Assembly (NCBI GenBank): GCA_016709665.1
Contig: JADJMI010000008.1
Span: forward strand, 1 to 64,000
Direction: 5' to 3'
Source of the DNA: Betaproteobacteria bacterium
GTDB taxonomy: Bacteria; Pseudomonadota; Gammaproteobacteria; Burkholderiales; Usitatibacteraceae
Length of the DNA: 64,000 bases
Part shown: piece after piece, positions 36,010 through 45,302 of the stretch
Layout: every line of letters begins with the position of its first letter
Numbering within the stretch: position 1 is the first letter of the stretch
Notes under the pieces: model-generated
What the model was told of the DNA's origin: nothing
The model's database searches: none
The model's input: only the letters and a program-made list of their open reading frames with translations
Position numbers and translations under genes: made by a program

Positions 36010-37851
36010 ATGAAACAGGTCCTGTTCGAGGAAGACGGCGCTTTCCGCGTCGGCACCATCCTGTCGGAAGCCGGCGCCGCCTTCCAGGTCGAGGCCGCGC
36101 ACGGCAAGCGCTCGAAGGTGAAGGCGAACGCGGTGCTGCTGCGGTTCGACGGCCAGGCCCTCGCGGGCTTCATGCCCGATGCGCAATCGCGCGCCGAGGC
36201 CATCGACCCGAAGTTCCTCTGGGAAGTCTGCGGCCCGTCGGAATTCGGCTTCGCGGAGCTGGCCGTCGACTATTACGGCCACGCGCCTTCGCCCGTGGAA
36301 TCGACGGCGGTCGCCGTGGCGCTGCACGCGAGCCCCATGTACTTCTACCGCCGGGGCAAGGGTCGCTACCAGGCGGCGCCGGAAGAGAACCTGAAGGCCG
36401 CGCTCGCCGGGCTCGAGAAGAAGCGCCGCCAGCAGGAACAGGTGGACGCGTGGGCCGCGAAGATCGGCGAGGGGCACCTGCCGCCGGAGATCGCCGGCAA
36501 GCTCGACGCGCTCCTCTTCGAGCCGGACAAGATGTCCCTCGAGTGGCGGGCCCTGGACCAGGCCGCGACGGCCGCCGGCCTCGCCCCGCCCCGGCTGCTC
36601 GCCAGGATCGGCGCGCTGGACGGGCCGGAGGAGTTCTTCCTGCGCCGCTTCGCCTGCGAGCTTTTCCCGCAGGGCACGGGCTTCGGCATCGTGCCGGCCG
36701 CGACGCCTCCGGGCGAGCTGCCGCTCGCGAGCGCGCCCGCGTTCTCGATCGACGACCACGAGACGACCGAGATCGACGACGCCTTTTCGGTCGAGCGTCT
36801 CGCCGGCGGCAACGTGCGCGTGGGCATCCACATCGCGGCGCCCGCGCTCTTCTTCGGGCGCGATCACCGGCTGGAATCCCTCGCCCGCGAGCGGCTGTCC
36901 ACGGTGTATTTCCCGGGCGGCAAGATCACGATGCTGCCCGAGGGCGCCATCGCCGAGGCGACGCTCGCCGAGGGCAGGACCGTCCCGGCCGCCTCGCTCT
37001 ACCTGGACCTCGCGCCGGACACGCTCGAGATCGTCGCCACGAGTTCGCGCCTGGAGCGCGTGGCCATCGCCACCAACCTGCGCATCGCGGAGCTGGAGAC
37101 GCGCCTTCATGCCGAATCGCTCGCGGCCGGGCAGGTGGAGGGCAGCCACGGCGACGACCTGCTGCTGTTGTGGCGGCTCGCCGGGTCGCTGCGCGCCGCT
37201 CGCGGAGCTGCCGAAGAAAAGGGCGAAAAGCTCGACTACACCTTCCGCGTCCAGGACGGCCGCGTCGCCATCGAGCCCCGTCGTCGCGGCACGCCCATCG
37301 ACGTGCTCGTCTCCGAGCTCATGATCCACGTGAACTCCTCGTGGGGCCGCATGCTGGCCGAGGCCGGCATCCCCGCCATCTACCGCAACCAGGTGGGCAT
37401 CAAGACGCGCATGGAGACGGTGCCGGGCAAGCACGACTGGCTGGGCGTCTCGCACTACGCGTGGTCGAGCTCGCCCCTGCGGCGCTTCTCGGACCTCGCC
37501 AACCAGCGCCAGCTCGTCTCGCTGCTCTCGGGCACGGAGCCGGCCTACACGAAGGACGAACTGGGCGCGGCGGCGCGCGATTTCGAGACGGCCTACGAGG
37601 CCTACGCCGAGCACCAACGCCACCTCGAGCGCTACTGGTGCCTGCGCTACGTGGTGCAGGAAGGGATGGAGTCCGTCGATGCCTCGATCGTCCGCGACGA
37701 ACTGGTGCGCCTCGAGGGCATCCCCCTCGTCTGCCGCGCCACGGGACTGCCCCCGTCGTCCGCGGGCGACAGGGTCCGCATCGCCTTCGGCGAGCCGGAC
37801 TTGTGGGAGGTCAACCTTCCCTGCCGCTACGCGGGAAAACCGGCCGCCTGA
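36010..37851 (+). CDS. RNase II/R-family 3'-5' exoribonuclease (RNB domain)
   Basis: A 613-aa protein. The RNB domain (about 245-540) has SIDDHETTEIDDAFSVE with the acidic active-site cluster, VGIHIAAPALFF, LSTVYFPGGKITMLPE and VLVSELMIHVNSSWG, then YAWSSSPLRRFSDLANQRQL. The N-terminal part (about 1-100) is a small fold specific to the betaproteobacterial RNB branch, and no classical S1 domain is evident at the C-terminus. It would degrade RNA from the 3' end. It precedes the TonB-like gene. Confidence 0.9.
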   Translation: MKQVLFEEDGAFRVGTILSEAGAAFQVEAAHGKRSKVKANAVLLRFDGQALAGFMPDAQSRAEAIDPKFLWEVCGPSEFGFAELAVDYYGHAPSPVESTAVAVALHASPMYFYRRGKGRYQAAPEENLKAALAGLEKKRRQQEQVDAWAAKIGEGHLPPEIAGKLDALLFEPDKMSLEWRALDQAATAAGLAPPRLLARIGALDGPEEFFLRRFACELFPQGTGFGIVPAATPPGELPLASAPAFSIDDHETTEIDDAFSVERLAGGNVRVGIHIAAPALFFGRDHRLESLARERLSTVYFPGGKITMLPEGAIAEATLAEGRTVPAASLYLDLAPDTLEIVATSSRLERVAIATNLRIAELETRLHAESLAAGQVEGSHGDDLLLLWRLAGSLRAARGAAEEKGEKLDYTFRVQDGRVAIEPRRRGTPIDVLVSELMIHVNSSWGRMLAEAGIPAIYRNQVGIKTRMETVPGKHDWLGVSHYAWSSSPLRRFSDLANQRQLVSLLSGTEPAYTKDELGAAARDFETAYEAYAEHQRHLERYWCLRYVVQEGMESVDASIVRDELVRLEGIPLVCRATGLPPSSAGDRVRIAFGEPDLWEVNLPCRYAGKPAA

Positions 37852-37914
37852 CGCGCGCGCGCTGCTATCATCCGGGCTCATGACCCGCCCGCCCGAGCGA
37901 GCCCGCGCCTGCCG

Positions 37915-38832
37915 ATGGAACTGAGGCAGAACACCCCCGACGCGCTCGTCCACTTCTCCGACTACCTCCTCGAGCGGTACGGCCTCGCCGCCACCATGCA
38001 GGTGGCCCTCGTGGCCTCCCTCGCCTTCCACGCCGTCGCCATCGTGGGCCTGGGCTTCAAGGTGCCCGACCCGCGCGCATGGGATGCCCCCCACAACGTG
38101 CTCGACGTCGTGCTCGTCAACGCGAAGAGCGCGACCAAGCCCGTCAAGGCCGACGCCCTGGCCCAGGCCAACCTCGACGGCGGCGGCAACACCGACCAGA
38201 AGCGCCGCGCCTCCAACCCCTTCCCGGTCATCGACCGGAAGGAGACGGCGCCCGAGCTCAAGGTCGCGCAGAGCCGCGTGAAGCAGCTCGAGCTCGAGGC
38301 GAAGGAGCTCATGACCAGGATGAAGTCGAACGCTGCCGTCGCACCCGCCGACCCGGTCGCCGACCGCGGGGACAAGACGCCGGACAAGACGGCGCAGGAC
38401 CTCATCGAGAAAAGCCTGGAGATCCAGCGGCTGGAGGCGCAGATCCGCCGCGAGTACCAGGCCTACCAGGAGCGTCCCCGCAAGCAGTTCGTGGGCGCGC
38501 GCGCCGCGGAATACCGGTTCGCCGCGTACGTGGACAACTGGCGGCTCAAGATCGAGCGCGTGGGCAACCTCAACTACCCGGACGAGGCGCGCCAGAAGCG
38601 GCTCTATGGTTCGTTGCAGCTCACCGTGGGCATCAAGCCCGACGGCGAAGTGGAATCCGTCGAGGTGAACCGGTCTTCGGGCAAGAAGGTGCTCGACCAG
38701 GCGGCCATCCGCATCGTGCGCCTGGCCGCGCCCTTCGACCGCTTCCCGGATTCGATCCGCAAGGACACGGACATCCTCTATGTCACGCGCACCTGGACCT
38801 TCGCGCGCGGCGACCAGCTATCCGCCGAGTAG
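37915..38832 (+). CDS. TonB-family C-terminal domain protein
   Basis: A 305-aa single-pass inner-membrane protein. One transmembrane helix (about residues 23-42, ATMQVALVASLAFHAVAIVGLGF), a charged coiled-coil-like region (ELKVAQSRVKQLELEAKELMTRMK; EKSLEIQRLEAQIRREYQAYQERP), and a TonB C-terminal domain at about 205-300 (NYPDEARQKRLYGSLQLTVGIKPDGEVESVEVNRSSG). It probably couples the proton-motive force to outer-membrane receptors. There is no ExbB/ExbD nearby. Its end overlaps the end of the convergent LysR gene by 15 nt. Confidence 0.85.
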   Translation: MELRQNTPDALVHFSDYLLERYGLAATMQVALVASLAFHAVAIVGLGFKVPDPRAWDAPHNVLDVVLVNAKSATKPVKADALAQANLDGGGNTDQKRRASNPFPVIDRKETAPELKVAQSRVKQLELEAKELMTRMKSNAAVAPADPVADRGDKTPDKTAQDLIEKSLEIQRLEAQIRREYQAYQERPRKQFVGARAAEYRFAAYVDNWRLKIERVGNLNYPDEARQKRLYGSLQLTVGIKPDGEVESVEVNRSSGKKVLDQAAIRIVRLAAPFDRFPDSIRKDTDILYVTRTWTFARGDQLSAE

Positions 38833-39750
38833 GCGTTCCTCGCGCCAGCGCTTTCCGCCCAGCACCTTCACCGCCGCCGCCGCCAGCTTCTCGTAGCGCC
38901 CGGCGCTTTCCGACGGCACCCAGGCCGCCACCACGCGGATGCCGAGCGGCTCGCCCTCGGCGAGCGGGCGGTAGACGACGCCCTTCACGCGCGCCGCGAG
39001 CATCGCGCCGTTGGGAATCGTCCATCCCTCGCCCGCGGCGATGCGCTCGAGCGTCTGCACCTGCCCCGGCTCGACGGTGACGATCTCGGGCCGATACCCG
39101 ATCTGGCGGAAGTAGCGCAGGCAGAAGTCGTGGTAGGCCGGGTTGAAGGCGCGCGGGTTCCAGAAGAGCGGCAGGTCCTTCACGTCGAGGAGCGACACCC
39201 GGCGGCGCCGCGAGAGGGCGTGGTGCGAGGGGAGGGCGGCCACCAGCGGGCTCAGCAGCACCTCGCGCGTCTCGAGGCCGGCGGCGTTGCCGGGCAGCCC
39301 GACGAGCGCGAAATCGAGCCGCCCCGACTTGAGCGCGGGGATGAGGTCGCGCGAGGGCCCGGACACCAGCTCGAAGGTGGCCTCCGGCAGGGCCTTCGCC
39401 CAGGCCTTGGCGACCCGCGTGCGATCGCCCACCGACACCGCGAGCGTGAGGCCGGCGCGCAGGAGGCCGCGTCCCGGCGCCTGCGGCTTCGCGACGGAAG
39501 CGGCGAGCGCCTCGGCCTGGCGCAGGATCGCGTCGGCCTTCGCGTAGACCGCGCGCCCCGTCGCGGTGAGGGCGACGCCGGCGGCGCTGCGGTCGAGCAG
39601 CCTCGCCCCGAGCCCGCGCTCGAGATCCGCCACCTGCCGGCTGAGCGGCGGCTGGGAGACGTGCAGCCGCTCGGCGGCCGCGCGGAAGCTGCCCGAGTCG
39701 GCGACGGCGACGAAGTAGCGCAGCTGGCGCAGGTCGAAGGCGAGGGCCAT
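38818..39750 (-). CDS. LysR-family transcriptional regulator
   Basis: A 310-aa protein with an N-terminal winged helix (LRQLRYFVAVADSGSFRAAAERLHVSQPPLSRQVADLERGLGARLLDR) and a C-terminal periplasmic-binding-like effector domain (about 90-300). It lies divergent from the secreted DLWW-protein gene with 175 nt between, a common arrangement for a LysR regulator and its target. The effector is not identifiable. Its 3' end overlaps the tonB-like gene. Confidence 0.93.
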   Translation of the reverse strand: MALAFDLRQLRYFVAVADSGSFRAAAERLHVSQPPLSRQVADLERGLGARLLDRSAAGVALTATGRAVYAKADAILRQAEALAASVAKPQAPGRGLLRAGLTLAVSVGDRTRVAKAWAKALPEATFELVSGPSRDLIPALKSGRLDFALVGLPGNAAGLETREVLLSPLVAALPSHHALSRRRRVSLLDVKDLPLFWNPRAFNPAYHDFCLRYFRQIGYRPEIVTVEPGQVQTLERIAAGEGWTIPNGAMLAARVKGVVYRPLAEGEPLGIRVVAAWVPSESAGRYEKLAAAAVKVLGGKRWREERLLGG

Positions 39751-39925
39751 GCCGAAAAGGTATCACGCGAAAAGTCTTGGCGCCGATGCCGGGGCGAACG
39801 GCACAGTGCGCGGCACCCGATGGCCGCCCGCGCGTTTCGGCCCGCGATTTTCGCGCTTCGTCGCGAAGCCGTGGCCGGCGCCCGCGGCCCGGGCTATTTT
39901 TCGCGCCTCACCCGAAGGAGATCCC

Positions 39926-40708
39926 ATGAAGACGATTCACCGACTGCTCGCCGCGTTCGCCGCCGCGGGCTCCCTCCAGGTCGCCGCCGCGCCGGCCGAC
40001 TATTCCGATCTCTGGTGGAACCCGCAGGAGAGCGGCTGGGGAATGCACATCGTCCAGCAGGGCGACACGGCCTTCGCGACCCTCTTCGTGTACGGGCCCG
40101 ACGGCAAGCCCACCTGGTACTTCGCCTCGAACCTCCAGGTTTTCGCCACGGACGCCGCGGGCAACCCGGCCTTTCGCGGCGCCCTCCACAAGGCCTCGGG
40201 CCCGTGGCTCGGCGGACCCTTCGATCCGTCCAAGGTGGGCGTGCAGGCGGTGGGCGCCGTCGTGATCGAGCCCCGTGCCGAGGGGCGCATCTACGTCGGC
40301 TACGACGCCGAGGGCATCCACGTGGACAAGGTGGTCGAGCGCCAGACCTTCTCGCAGCCGGATCTCGGCGCCACCTACCACGGCTCCTTCCGCCTGCGCC
40401 AGGCGAGCGCCGCGGGCGGCGCGCCCTGGGGCACGCGCGAATTCGCGGGCGAGGTGATGGTGCACCTGGACGGCGGAAACGTCTTCCTGCGCATCGACGA
40501 GCCCGCGAGCCGCTGCGATTTCCGCGGCACGCGCACCCCGTCGGGCCGCTATGCGAAGCTCTCGGGCGGGTACACGTGCGTGGGGGGCGAGGCGGGCACG
40601 TTCGACATCACGGATTTCGAGGTCACGCAGCACGCCATCTCGGGCTACCTGCGCACCCGCACCGGGGCCAACCAGCAGTTCGGCCGCTTCGCCGCCGCAC
40701 GCTTCTAG
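39926..40708 (+). CDS. Secreted protein with DLWW...GWG module
   Basis: A 260-aa protein with a signal peptide (about residues 1-22). The mature part begins with a module (DYSDLWWNPQESGWGMHIVQQGDTAFATLFVYGPDGKPTWYF) shared in pattern with the two C-terminal repeats of the BNR lipoprotein at 24655 (YQDLWWAG..NGWG; YADLWWAG..NGWG). The second half (about 150-260) is a different beta-rich domain with a Cys pair. An AAGGAG ribosome site at 39915-39920 supports the ATG at 39926. The divergent LysR gene may control it. Function unknown. Confidence 0.75.
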   Translation: MKTIHRLLAAFAAAGSLQVAAAPADYSDLWWNPQESGWGMHIVQQGDTAFATLFVYGPDGKPTWYFASNLQVFATDAAGNPAFRGALHKASGPWLGGPFDPSKVGVQAVGAVVIEPRAEGRIYVGYDAEGIHVDKVVERQTFSQPDLGATYHGSFRLRQASAAGGAPWGTREFAGEVMVHLDGGNVFLRIDEPASRCDFRGTRTPSGRYAKLSGGYTCVGGEAGTFDITDFEVTQHAISGYLRTRTGANQQFGRFAAARF

Positions 40709-42135
40709 TCGCGCACGGCCTTGAACAGCGCGAGCGCCCGCTCGCGCTGCGCGGCGTGGTCCACGATGGGCGAGGGGTAGTCGCTTCCGGGCTCGAAGCC
40801 CGTCGCCTGCCGTTCGAGCGGGGGCATCGTCCACGGCGCGTGGATCCAGCGCTCGGGCACTTTCGCGAGCTCGGGCACGTAGCGCCGGATGAACCGCCCC
40901 TGCGGGTCGAAGCGCTCCGACTGCGCGACCGGGTTGAAGATGCGGAAGTAGGGCTGCGCATCGCAACCCGTGGAGGCGGCCCACTGCCAGCCGCCGTTGT
41001 TGGCGGCGAGATCGAAGTCGAGGAGGCGCTCGGCGAAGACCCGCTCGCCCTGCCGCCAGTCGACCAGCAGGTCCTTCACGAGGAACGACGCGACGATCAT
41101 GCGCAGGCGGTTGTGCATGTAACCCGTCGTGTTGAGCTGGCGCATCGCGGCATCGACGATCGGAAAGCCCGTGCGGCCCTCGCACCAGGCGGCGAAATTC
41201 GCCTGCTCGCCCGGCCAGCGGATGGCGTCATATCGGGGGCGAAAGCTCCCCGTGGCCGCGTGCGGGTGGTGCCACAGGATCTGGAAGTAGAAGTCGCGCC
41301 ACACGAGTTCCGAGAGCCAGGTGGCGGCGCCTTCGCCGGCACGTGCGCGCGCCGCCCGGGCCAGCTCGCGGATCGAGATCGTGCCGAAGCGGTTGTGCAC
41401 CGACAGGTACGAGACCCCCTTCACCGCCGGAAAGTCGCGGGCGGCCCGGTACTCCGTCATTCGGGCGGTGAAGTCGTCGAAGGCGGCGCGGGCGCCGGCC
41501 ATGCCGGGCGTCACGAGCAGCCCGGAGCGCTCGAAGCCCAGGGACGCCAGGGAGGGCATCTCGGTCGCCGGTTGCGCGGGCGCGAGGGCGCGCGCGTGTT
41601 TCGCGACGGGGTAGCCCGAGAGGTAGAAGTCGTCCACCTTGGCGAGCCAGGCGTTCTTGTACGGCGTGAAGACGGCGAACGTGCCCCCGGCCTGCGTGAG
41701 GATCTCGTCCTTCTCGAAGACGACGGTGTCCTTCGCGCGATGAAACCTCGTGCCCCGGGAGGCGAGCGCGCCTTCCACGGCTTCGTCCCGGGACCGTGCG
41801 GCGGGCTCGTAGTCCTCGTTCGTGAAGACGGCCTGCGCCCCCAGGCGCCCGGCCAGGGCCGGAATCTCCTCGCGGGCCCGGCCGTGGATCACGAGCAGGT
41901 CCCCGCCCTTCGCGCGCAGGGCCTCGCGCAGCTCCTTCACGCTGTCCCAGATGAAGGTCACCCGGCGGTCGCGCCGGTCCGGCAACGAATCGAGGATCTC
42001 CCGGTCGAAGACGAAGGCGCAATGCACGCGCCGGGCCGACGTGAGGGCGTAGTGGAGCCCGGCATTGTCCTCGTCGCGAAGGTCGCGGCGGAACCAGAAA
42101 AGGGCGGTATCGTAGGCGGGCGGGGAGGCGGTCAA
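40705..42135 (-). CDS. phr: Deoxyribodipyrimidine photolyase
   Basis: A 476-aa DNA repair flavoprotein that splits UV-made pyrimidine dimers with light. It has the N-terminal photolyase fold (TALFWFRRDLRDEDNAGLHYAL) and the C-terminal FAD domain with GFPIVDAAMRQLNTTGYMHNRLRMIVASFLVKDLL, then NNGGWQWAASTGCDAQPYFRIFNP. No ATG fits. A TTG at 42133-42135 gives a normal length and places the conserved core about 8 residues in. Its stop overlaps that of the DLWW gene (convergent). Confidence 0.92.
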   Translation of the reverse strand: MTASPPAYDTALFWFRRDLRDEDNAGLHYALTSARRVHCAFVFDREILDSLPDRRDRRVTFIWDSVKELREALRAKGGDLLVIHGRAREEIPALAGRLGAQAVFTNEDYEPAARSRDEAVEGALASRGTRFHRAKDTVVFEKDEILTQAGGTFAVFTPYKNAWLAKVDDFYLSGYPVAKHARALAPAQPATEMPSLASLGFERSGLLVTPGMAGARAAFDDFTARMTEYRAARDFPAVKGVSYLSVHNRFGTISIRELARAARARAGEGAATWLSELVWRDFYFQILWHHPHAATGSFRPRYDAIRWPGEQANFAAWCEGRTGFPIVDAAMRQLNTTGYMHNRLRMIVASFLVKDLLVDWRQGERVFAERLLDFDLAANNGGWQWAASTGCDAQPYFRIFNPVAQSERFDPQGRFIRRYVPELAKVPERWIHAPWTMPPLERQATGFEPGSDYPSPIVDHAAQRERALALFKAVRD

Positions 42136-42216
42136 GGGGGCGGTGCGGGTCGGAAGCGATCGGCGCCCGGCGGGACGGTGGCGGGCGTTCGAATTAGAAT
42201 ACGGGGCCGGCGGCAA

Positions 42217-42774
42217 ATGCAAACGACCAACTTCACGAGCCACTTCCTCATCGCCATGCCGGGCATGGCGGACCCCAACTTTTCCCGCACCCTCACGTTC
42301 GTCTGCGAGCACAACGAGCGCGGCGCGCTCGGCCTCGTGGTGAACCGGCCCACCGACGTGACCCTCGGCACCCTCTTCCGGCAGGTGCAGATCGAGCTGG
42401 CGGACGAACCGCTCGCCGCGCAGCCGGTCTTCTTCGGCGGCCCGGTGCAGCTCGAGCACGGCTTCGTGCTGCACCGGCCCGTGGGCTCGTGGCGCTCGAC
42501 GCTGCCCGTGGGCGAGATCGGCCTCACCACCTCGCGCGACATCCTCGAGGCGATGGCCAGGGGCGAGGGCCCCGCCGAGCGCCTCGTGGCCCTGGGCTAC
42601 GCGGGCTGGGCCGCGGGGCAGCTCGAGGACGAGATCCTCAAGAACGGCTGGCTCACGGTGAAGGCCGATCTCGACGTCATCTTCGGCATCCCGCCCGAGG
42701 CGCGCTGGGATGCGGCCCTCGGCGCCCTCGGCGTGAACGCGGCCTTCCTCTCGGACGAGGCCGGGCACGCATGA
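42217..42774 (+). CDS. yqgE: YqgE/AlgH-family protein
   Basis: A 185-aa protein with the family start (LTSHFLIAMPGMADPNFSRTLTFVCEHNERGALGLVVNRPT) and the later GGPVQLEHGFVLH and GYAGWAAGQLEDEI. The molecular function is unresolved in the family. It sits 24 nt before ruvX, the standard yqgE-ruvX pair of proteobacteria. A possible -10 box TAGAAT is at 42195-42200, in the divergent gap with phr. Confidence 0.93.
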   Translation: MQTTNFTSHFLIAMPGMADPNFSRTLTFVCEHNERGALGLVVNRPTDVTLGTLFRQVQIELADEPLAAQPVFFGGPVQLEHGFVLHRPVGSWRSTLPVGEIGLTTSRDILEAMARGEGPAERLVALGYAGWAAGQLEDEILKNGWLTVKADLDVIFGIPPEARWDAALGALGVNAAFLSDEAGHA

Positions 42775-42798
42775 GGCACCCGGCGTGAGGCGCCCGGC

Positions 42799-43224
42799 AT
42801 GACCCTTCCGCCGGGAACCCTCCTCGCCTTCGACTTCGGCGAGAAGCGCCTGGGCGTCGCGGTCGGCGAGAGCGCCACGCGCCTCGCGCATCCGCTCGAG
42901 ACCATCGCCTCGGAAGCGAACGACGCTCGATTCGAGGCCATCGCGAAGCTCGTGGCCGAATGGCGGCCCGTGGGCTTCGTCGTCGGGCAGCCACGACACG
43001 CCGATGGCGCCGAGCACGACGTCGCGCGGCGGGCAGCCAGGTTCGGCCGGCGCCTCGAGGGGCGATTCGGCCTGCCGGTGGCCTATGTGGACGAGACCCT
43101 GACGTCGTCCGAGGCCGAATCGCAGCTTCGCGCGACCGGAAATCGCCGCCCGGGCAAGGGCGATGTCGATACACTGGCGGCCACGCTGATCCTCCAGGGG
43201 TACCTGGACGCCTCGGCCGCCTGA
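42799..43224 (+). CDS. ruvX: Putative pre-16S rRNA nuclease / Holliday-junction resolvase-like RuvX (YqgF)
   Basis: A 141-aa RNase H-fold protein with LLAFDFGEKRLGVAVGE (first catalytic Asp), VGFVVGQPRHADG, YVDETLTSSEAE, and a final GDVDTLAATLILQGYL. In E. coli the family member is needed for 16S rRNA 5'-end maturation. It follows yqgE and precedes prlC by 30 nt. In many betaproteobacteria pyrR/pyrB follow instead. Confidence 0.93.
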   Translation: MTLPPGTLLAFDFGEKRLGVAVGESATRLAHPLETIASEANDARFEAIAKLVAEWRPVGFVVGQPRHADGAEHDVARRAARFGRRLEGRFGLPVAYVDETLTSSEAESQLRATGNRRPGKGDVDTLAATLILQGYLDASAA

Positions 43225-43254
43225 TTTCTCCCACCCCACGCGCATCGGATCGCC

Positions 43255-45288
43255 ATGCTGAACCCGCTCCTCGACTTCTCCTCCCTCCCGCGATTCGGCG
43301 ACATCCTGCCCGAGCACGTCGCCCCGGCCCTGGACCAGCTCATCGGGGAGGGCCGTGCCACGATCGAGCGCCTGGCCATCGCCGGCACGCCGCCCACGTG
43401 GGAAAACTTCGTCGAGCCCCTGGACGACGCCAACGAGCGCCTGGGCCGCGCGTGGTCGCAGGTGACGCACCTGAACTTCGTGGTGAACACGCCCGCCCTG
43501 CGCGAGGCCTACAACGCCGGCCTGCCGAAGGTGACGGAATTCTTCACCGCCCAGGGGCAGGACCTGCGGCTCCATTCCCGCTTCCGAGCCCTCGCGTCGA
43601 GTGCCGGCTTCGCATCCCTGTCGCCCGCCCGTCGCCGGCACGTCGAGAACGAACTGCGCGACTTCCGCCTGGGCGGCGCCGAATTGCCGGATGCCGCCAA
43701 GGCGCGCTTCAAGCAGCTGCAGGAAGAACTCGCGGGCCTCGCCGCGCGATTCCAGGACAACGTCCTCGACGCGACCAACGCCTTCTCGCACGTCGAGAAG
43801 GAACCGGCGCACGTCGCCGGCATCCCGGCGGACGTCCTCGAGGCCGCGAAGGCCCTGGCCGCCCAGGGTGGCGAGGAGGGCTGGAAATTCACGTTGCACG
43901 CGCCGAGCTACATGCCGGTGATGCAGTACGCCGACCACCGCCCGCTGCGGGAGCTGCTCTACCGCGCGTTCGTCACGCGCGCGGCCGAGTTCGGCAAGCC
44001 CGAATGGGACAACGGGCCGCTCATCGGGCAGATCCTCGCCCGGCGCGAGGAGGCCGCGAAGCTCCTGGGCTTCGCCACGTTCGCCGAGGTATCGCTCGCC
44101 ACGAAGATGGCGAATTCCCCTTCGGAAGTTGTCGCGTTCCTCGAGGATCTCGCCGCCCGCGCGAAGCCCCACGCCGAACGCGACATGGCGGAAGTGCGCG
44201 CCCTCGCGCGGGAAGAGCTGGGCCTGCCCGAGATCTGCGCCTGGGACGTGGCGTGGGTGAGCGAGAAGCTGCGCCAGAAGCGCTACGCCTTCTCCGAGAA
44301 CGAGGTGAAGCAGTACTTCCCGGAGGACGCGGTGCTCGCGGGACTCTTCCGCGTGATCGAGACGCTCTACGGCGTGAAGGTGAAGCCCGCCAAGGCGGCG
44401 TCCTGGCATCCGGACGCGCGCTTCTTCGCGATCGAGGACGCGAAGGGCGGCCTGGTCGGGCAGTTCTACCTCGACCTCTACGCGCGCGAGGGCAAGCGCA
44501 GCGGCGCCTGGATGGACGACGCCAGGAACCGCCGCCGGCTCGCCGCGCACGTGCAGACGCCCGTCGCCTTCCTCACCTGCAACTTCGCCGGGCCCGTGGG
44601 GGGCCGCACGGCGCTCTTCACGCACAACGAGGTCATCACGCTCTTCCACGAATTCGGCCACGGCCTGCACCAGATGCTCACGCGCGTGGAGGATCTCGGC
44701 GTATCCGGCATCAACGGCGTGGAGTGGGACGCGGTCGAGCTGCCCTCGCAGTTCATGGAGAACTTCTGCTGGGAATGGGACGTGCTCGAGCACATGACGC
44801 GGCACGTGGGCACCGGCGAGCCGCTGCCGCGTCCCCTCTACGACAAGATGATCGCCGCCCGCAACTTCCAGAGCGGGCTCGCGTTCCTGCGGCAGGTCGA
44901 GTTCGCCCTCTTCGACATGCACCTGCATCACGATTTCGATCCCGCCCGCGACTCGTGGCTGGGCCTGTTGCACCAGGTGCGCGAGCGCGTGGCCGTCCTC
45001 CTGCCGCCGGCCTGGAACCGCTTCCCCTGCCAGTTCTCGCACATCTTCGGCGGCGGCTATGCGGCCGGCTACTACAGCTACAAATGGGCCGAGGTGCTGT
45101 CGGCCGACGCGTTCGCGGCCTTCGAGGAGGAAGGCGTGCTCAACGGGAAGACCGGCGCGCGCTTCCGCGACGAGATCCTCGGCGTGGGCGGCAGCCGTCC
45201 CGCGATCGAATCCTTCGTCGCCTTCCGCGGGCGCAAGCCCTCGATGGACGCCCTCCTGCGGCATAATGGAATGACGGCCACCGCTTGA
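43255..45288 (+). CDS. prlC: Oligopeptidase A (M3 family)
   Basis: A 677-aa cytoplasmic zinc peptidase that degrades small peptides, including released signal peptides. The catalytic HEFGH motif is at 465-469, with downstream GINGVEWDAVELPSQFMENFCWE providing the third ligand. The N-terminal half is the helical M3 fold (PRFGDILPEHVAPALDQLI). Full length, no disruption. It ends 14 nt before the glutaredoxin-like gene. Confidence 0.95.
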   Translation: MLNPLLDFSSLPRFGDILPEHVAPALDQLIGEGRATIERLAIAGTPPTWENFVEPLDDANERLGRAWSQVTHLNFVVNTPALREAYNAGLPKVTEFFTAQGQDLRLHSRFRALASSAGFASLSPARRRHVENELRDFRLGGAELPDAAKARFKQLQEELAGLAARFQDNVLDATNAFSHVEKEPAHVAGIPADVLEAAKALAAQGGEEGWKFTLHAPSYMPVMQYADHRPLRELLYRAFVTRAAEFGKPEWDNGPLIGQILARREEAAKLLGFATFAEVSLATKMANSPSEVVAFLEDLAARAKPHAERDMAEVRALAREELGLPEICAWDVAWVSEKLRQKRYAFSENEVKQYFPEDAVLAGLFRVIETLYGVKVKPAKAASWHPDARFFAIEDAKGGLVGQFYLDLYAREGKRSGAWMDDARNRRRLAAHVQTPVAFLTCNFAGPVGGRTALFTHNEVITLFHEFGHGLHQMLTRVEDLGVSGINGVEWDAVELPSQFMENFCWEWDVLEHMTRHVGTGEPLPRPLYDKMIAARNFQSGLAFLRQVEFALFDMHLHHDFDPARDSWLGLLHQVRERVAVLLPPAWNRFPCQFSHIFGGGYAAGYYSYKWAEVLSADAFAAFEEEGVLNGKTGARFRDEILGVGGSRPAIESFVAFRGRKPSMDALLRHNGMTATA

Positions 45289-45302
45289 AGACGGAGGAGA
45301 CC

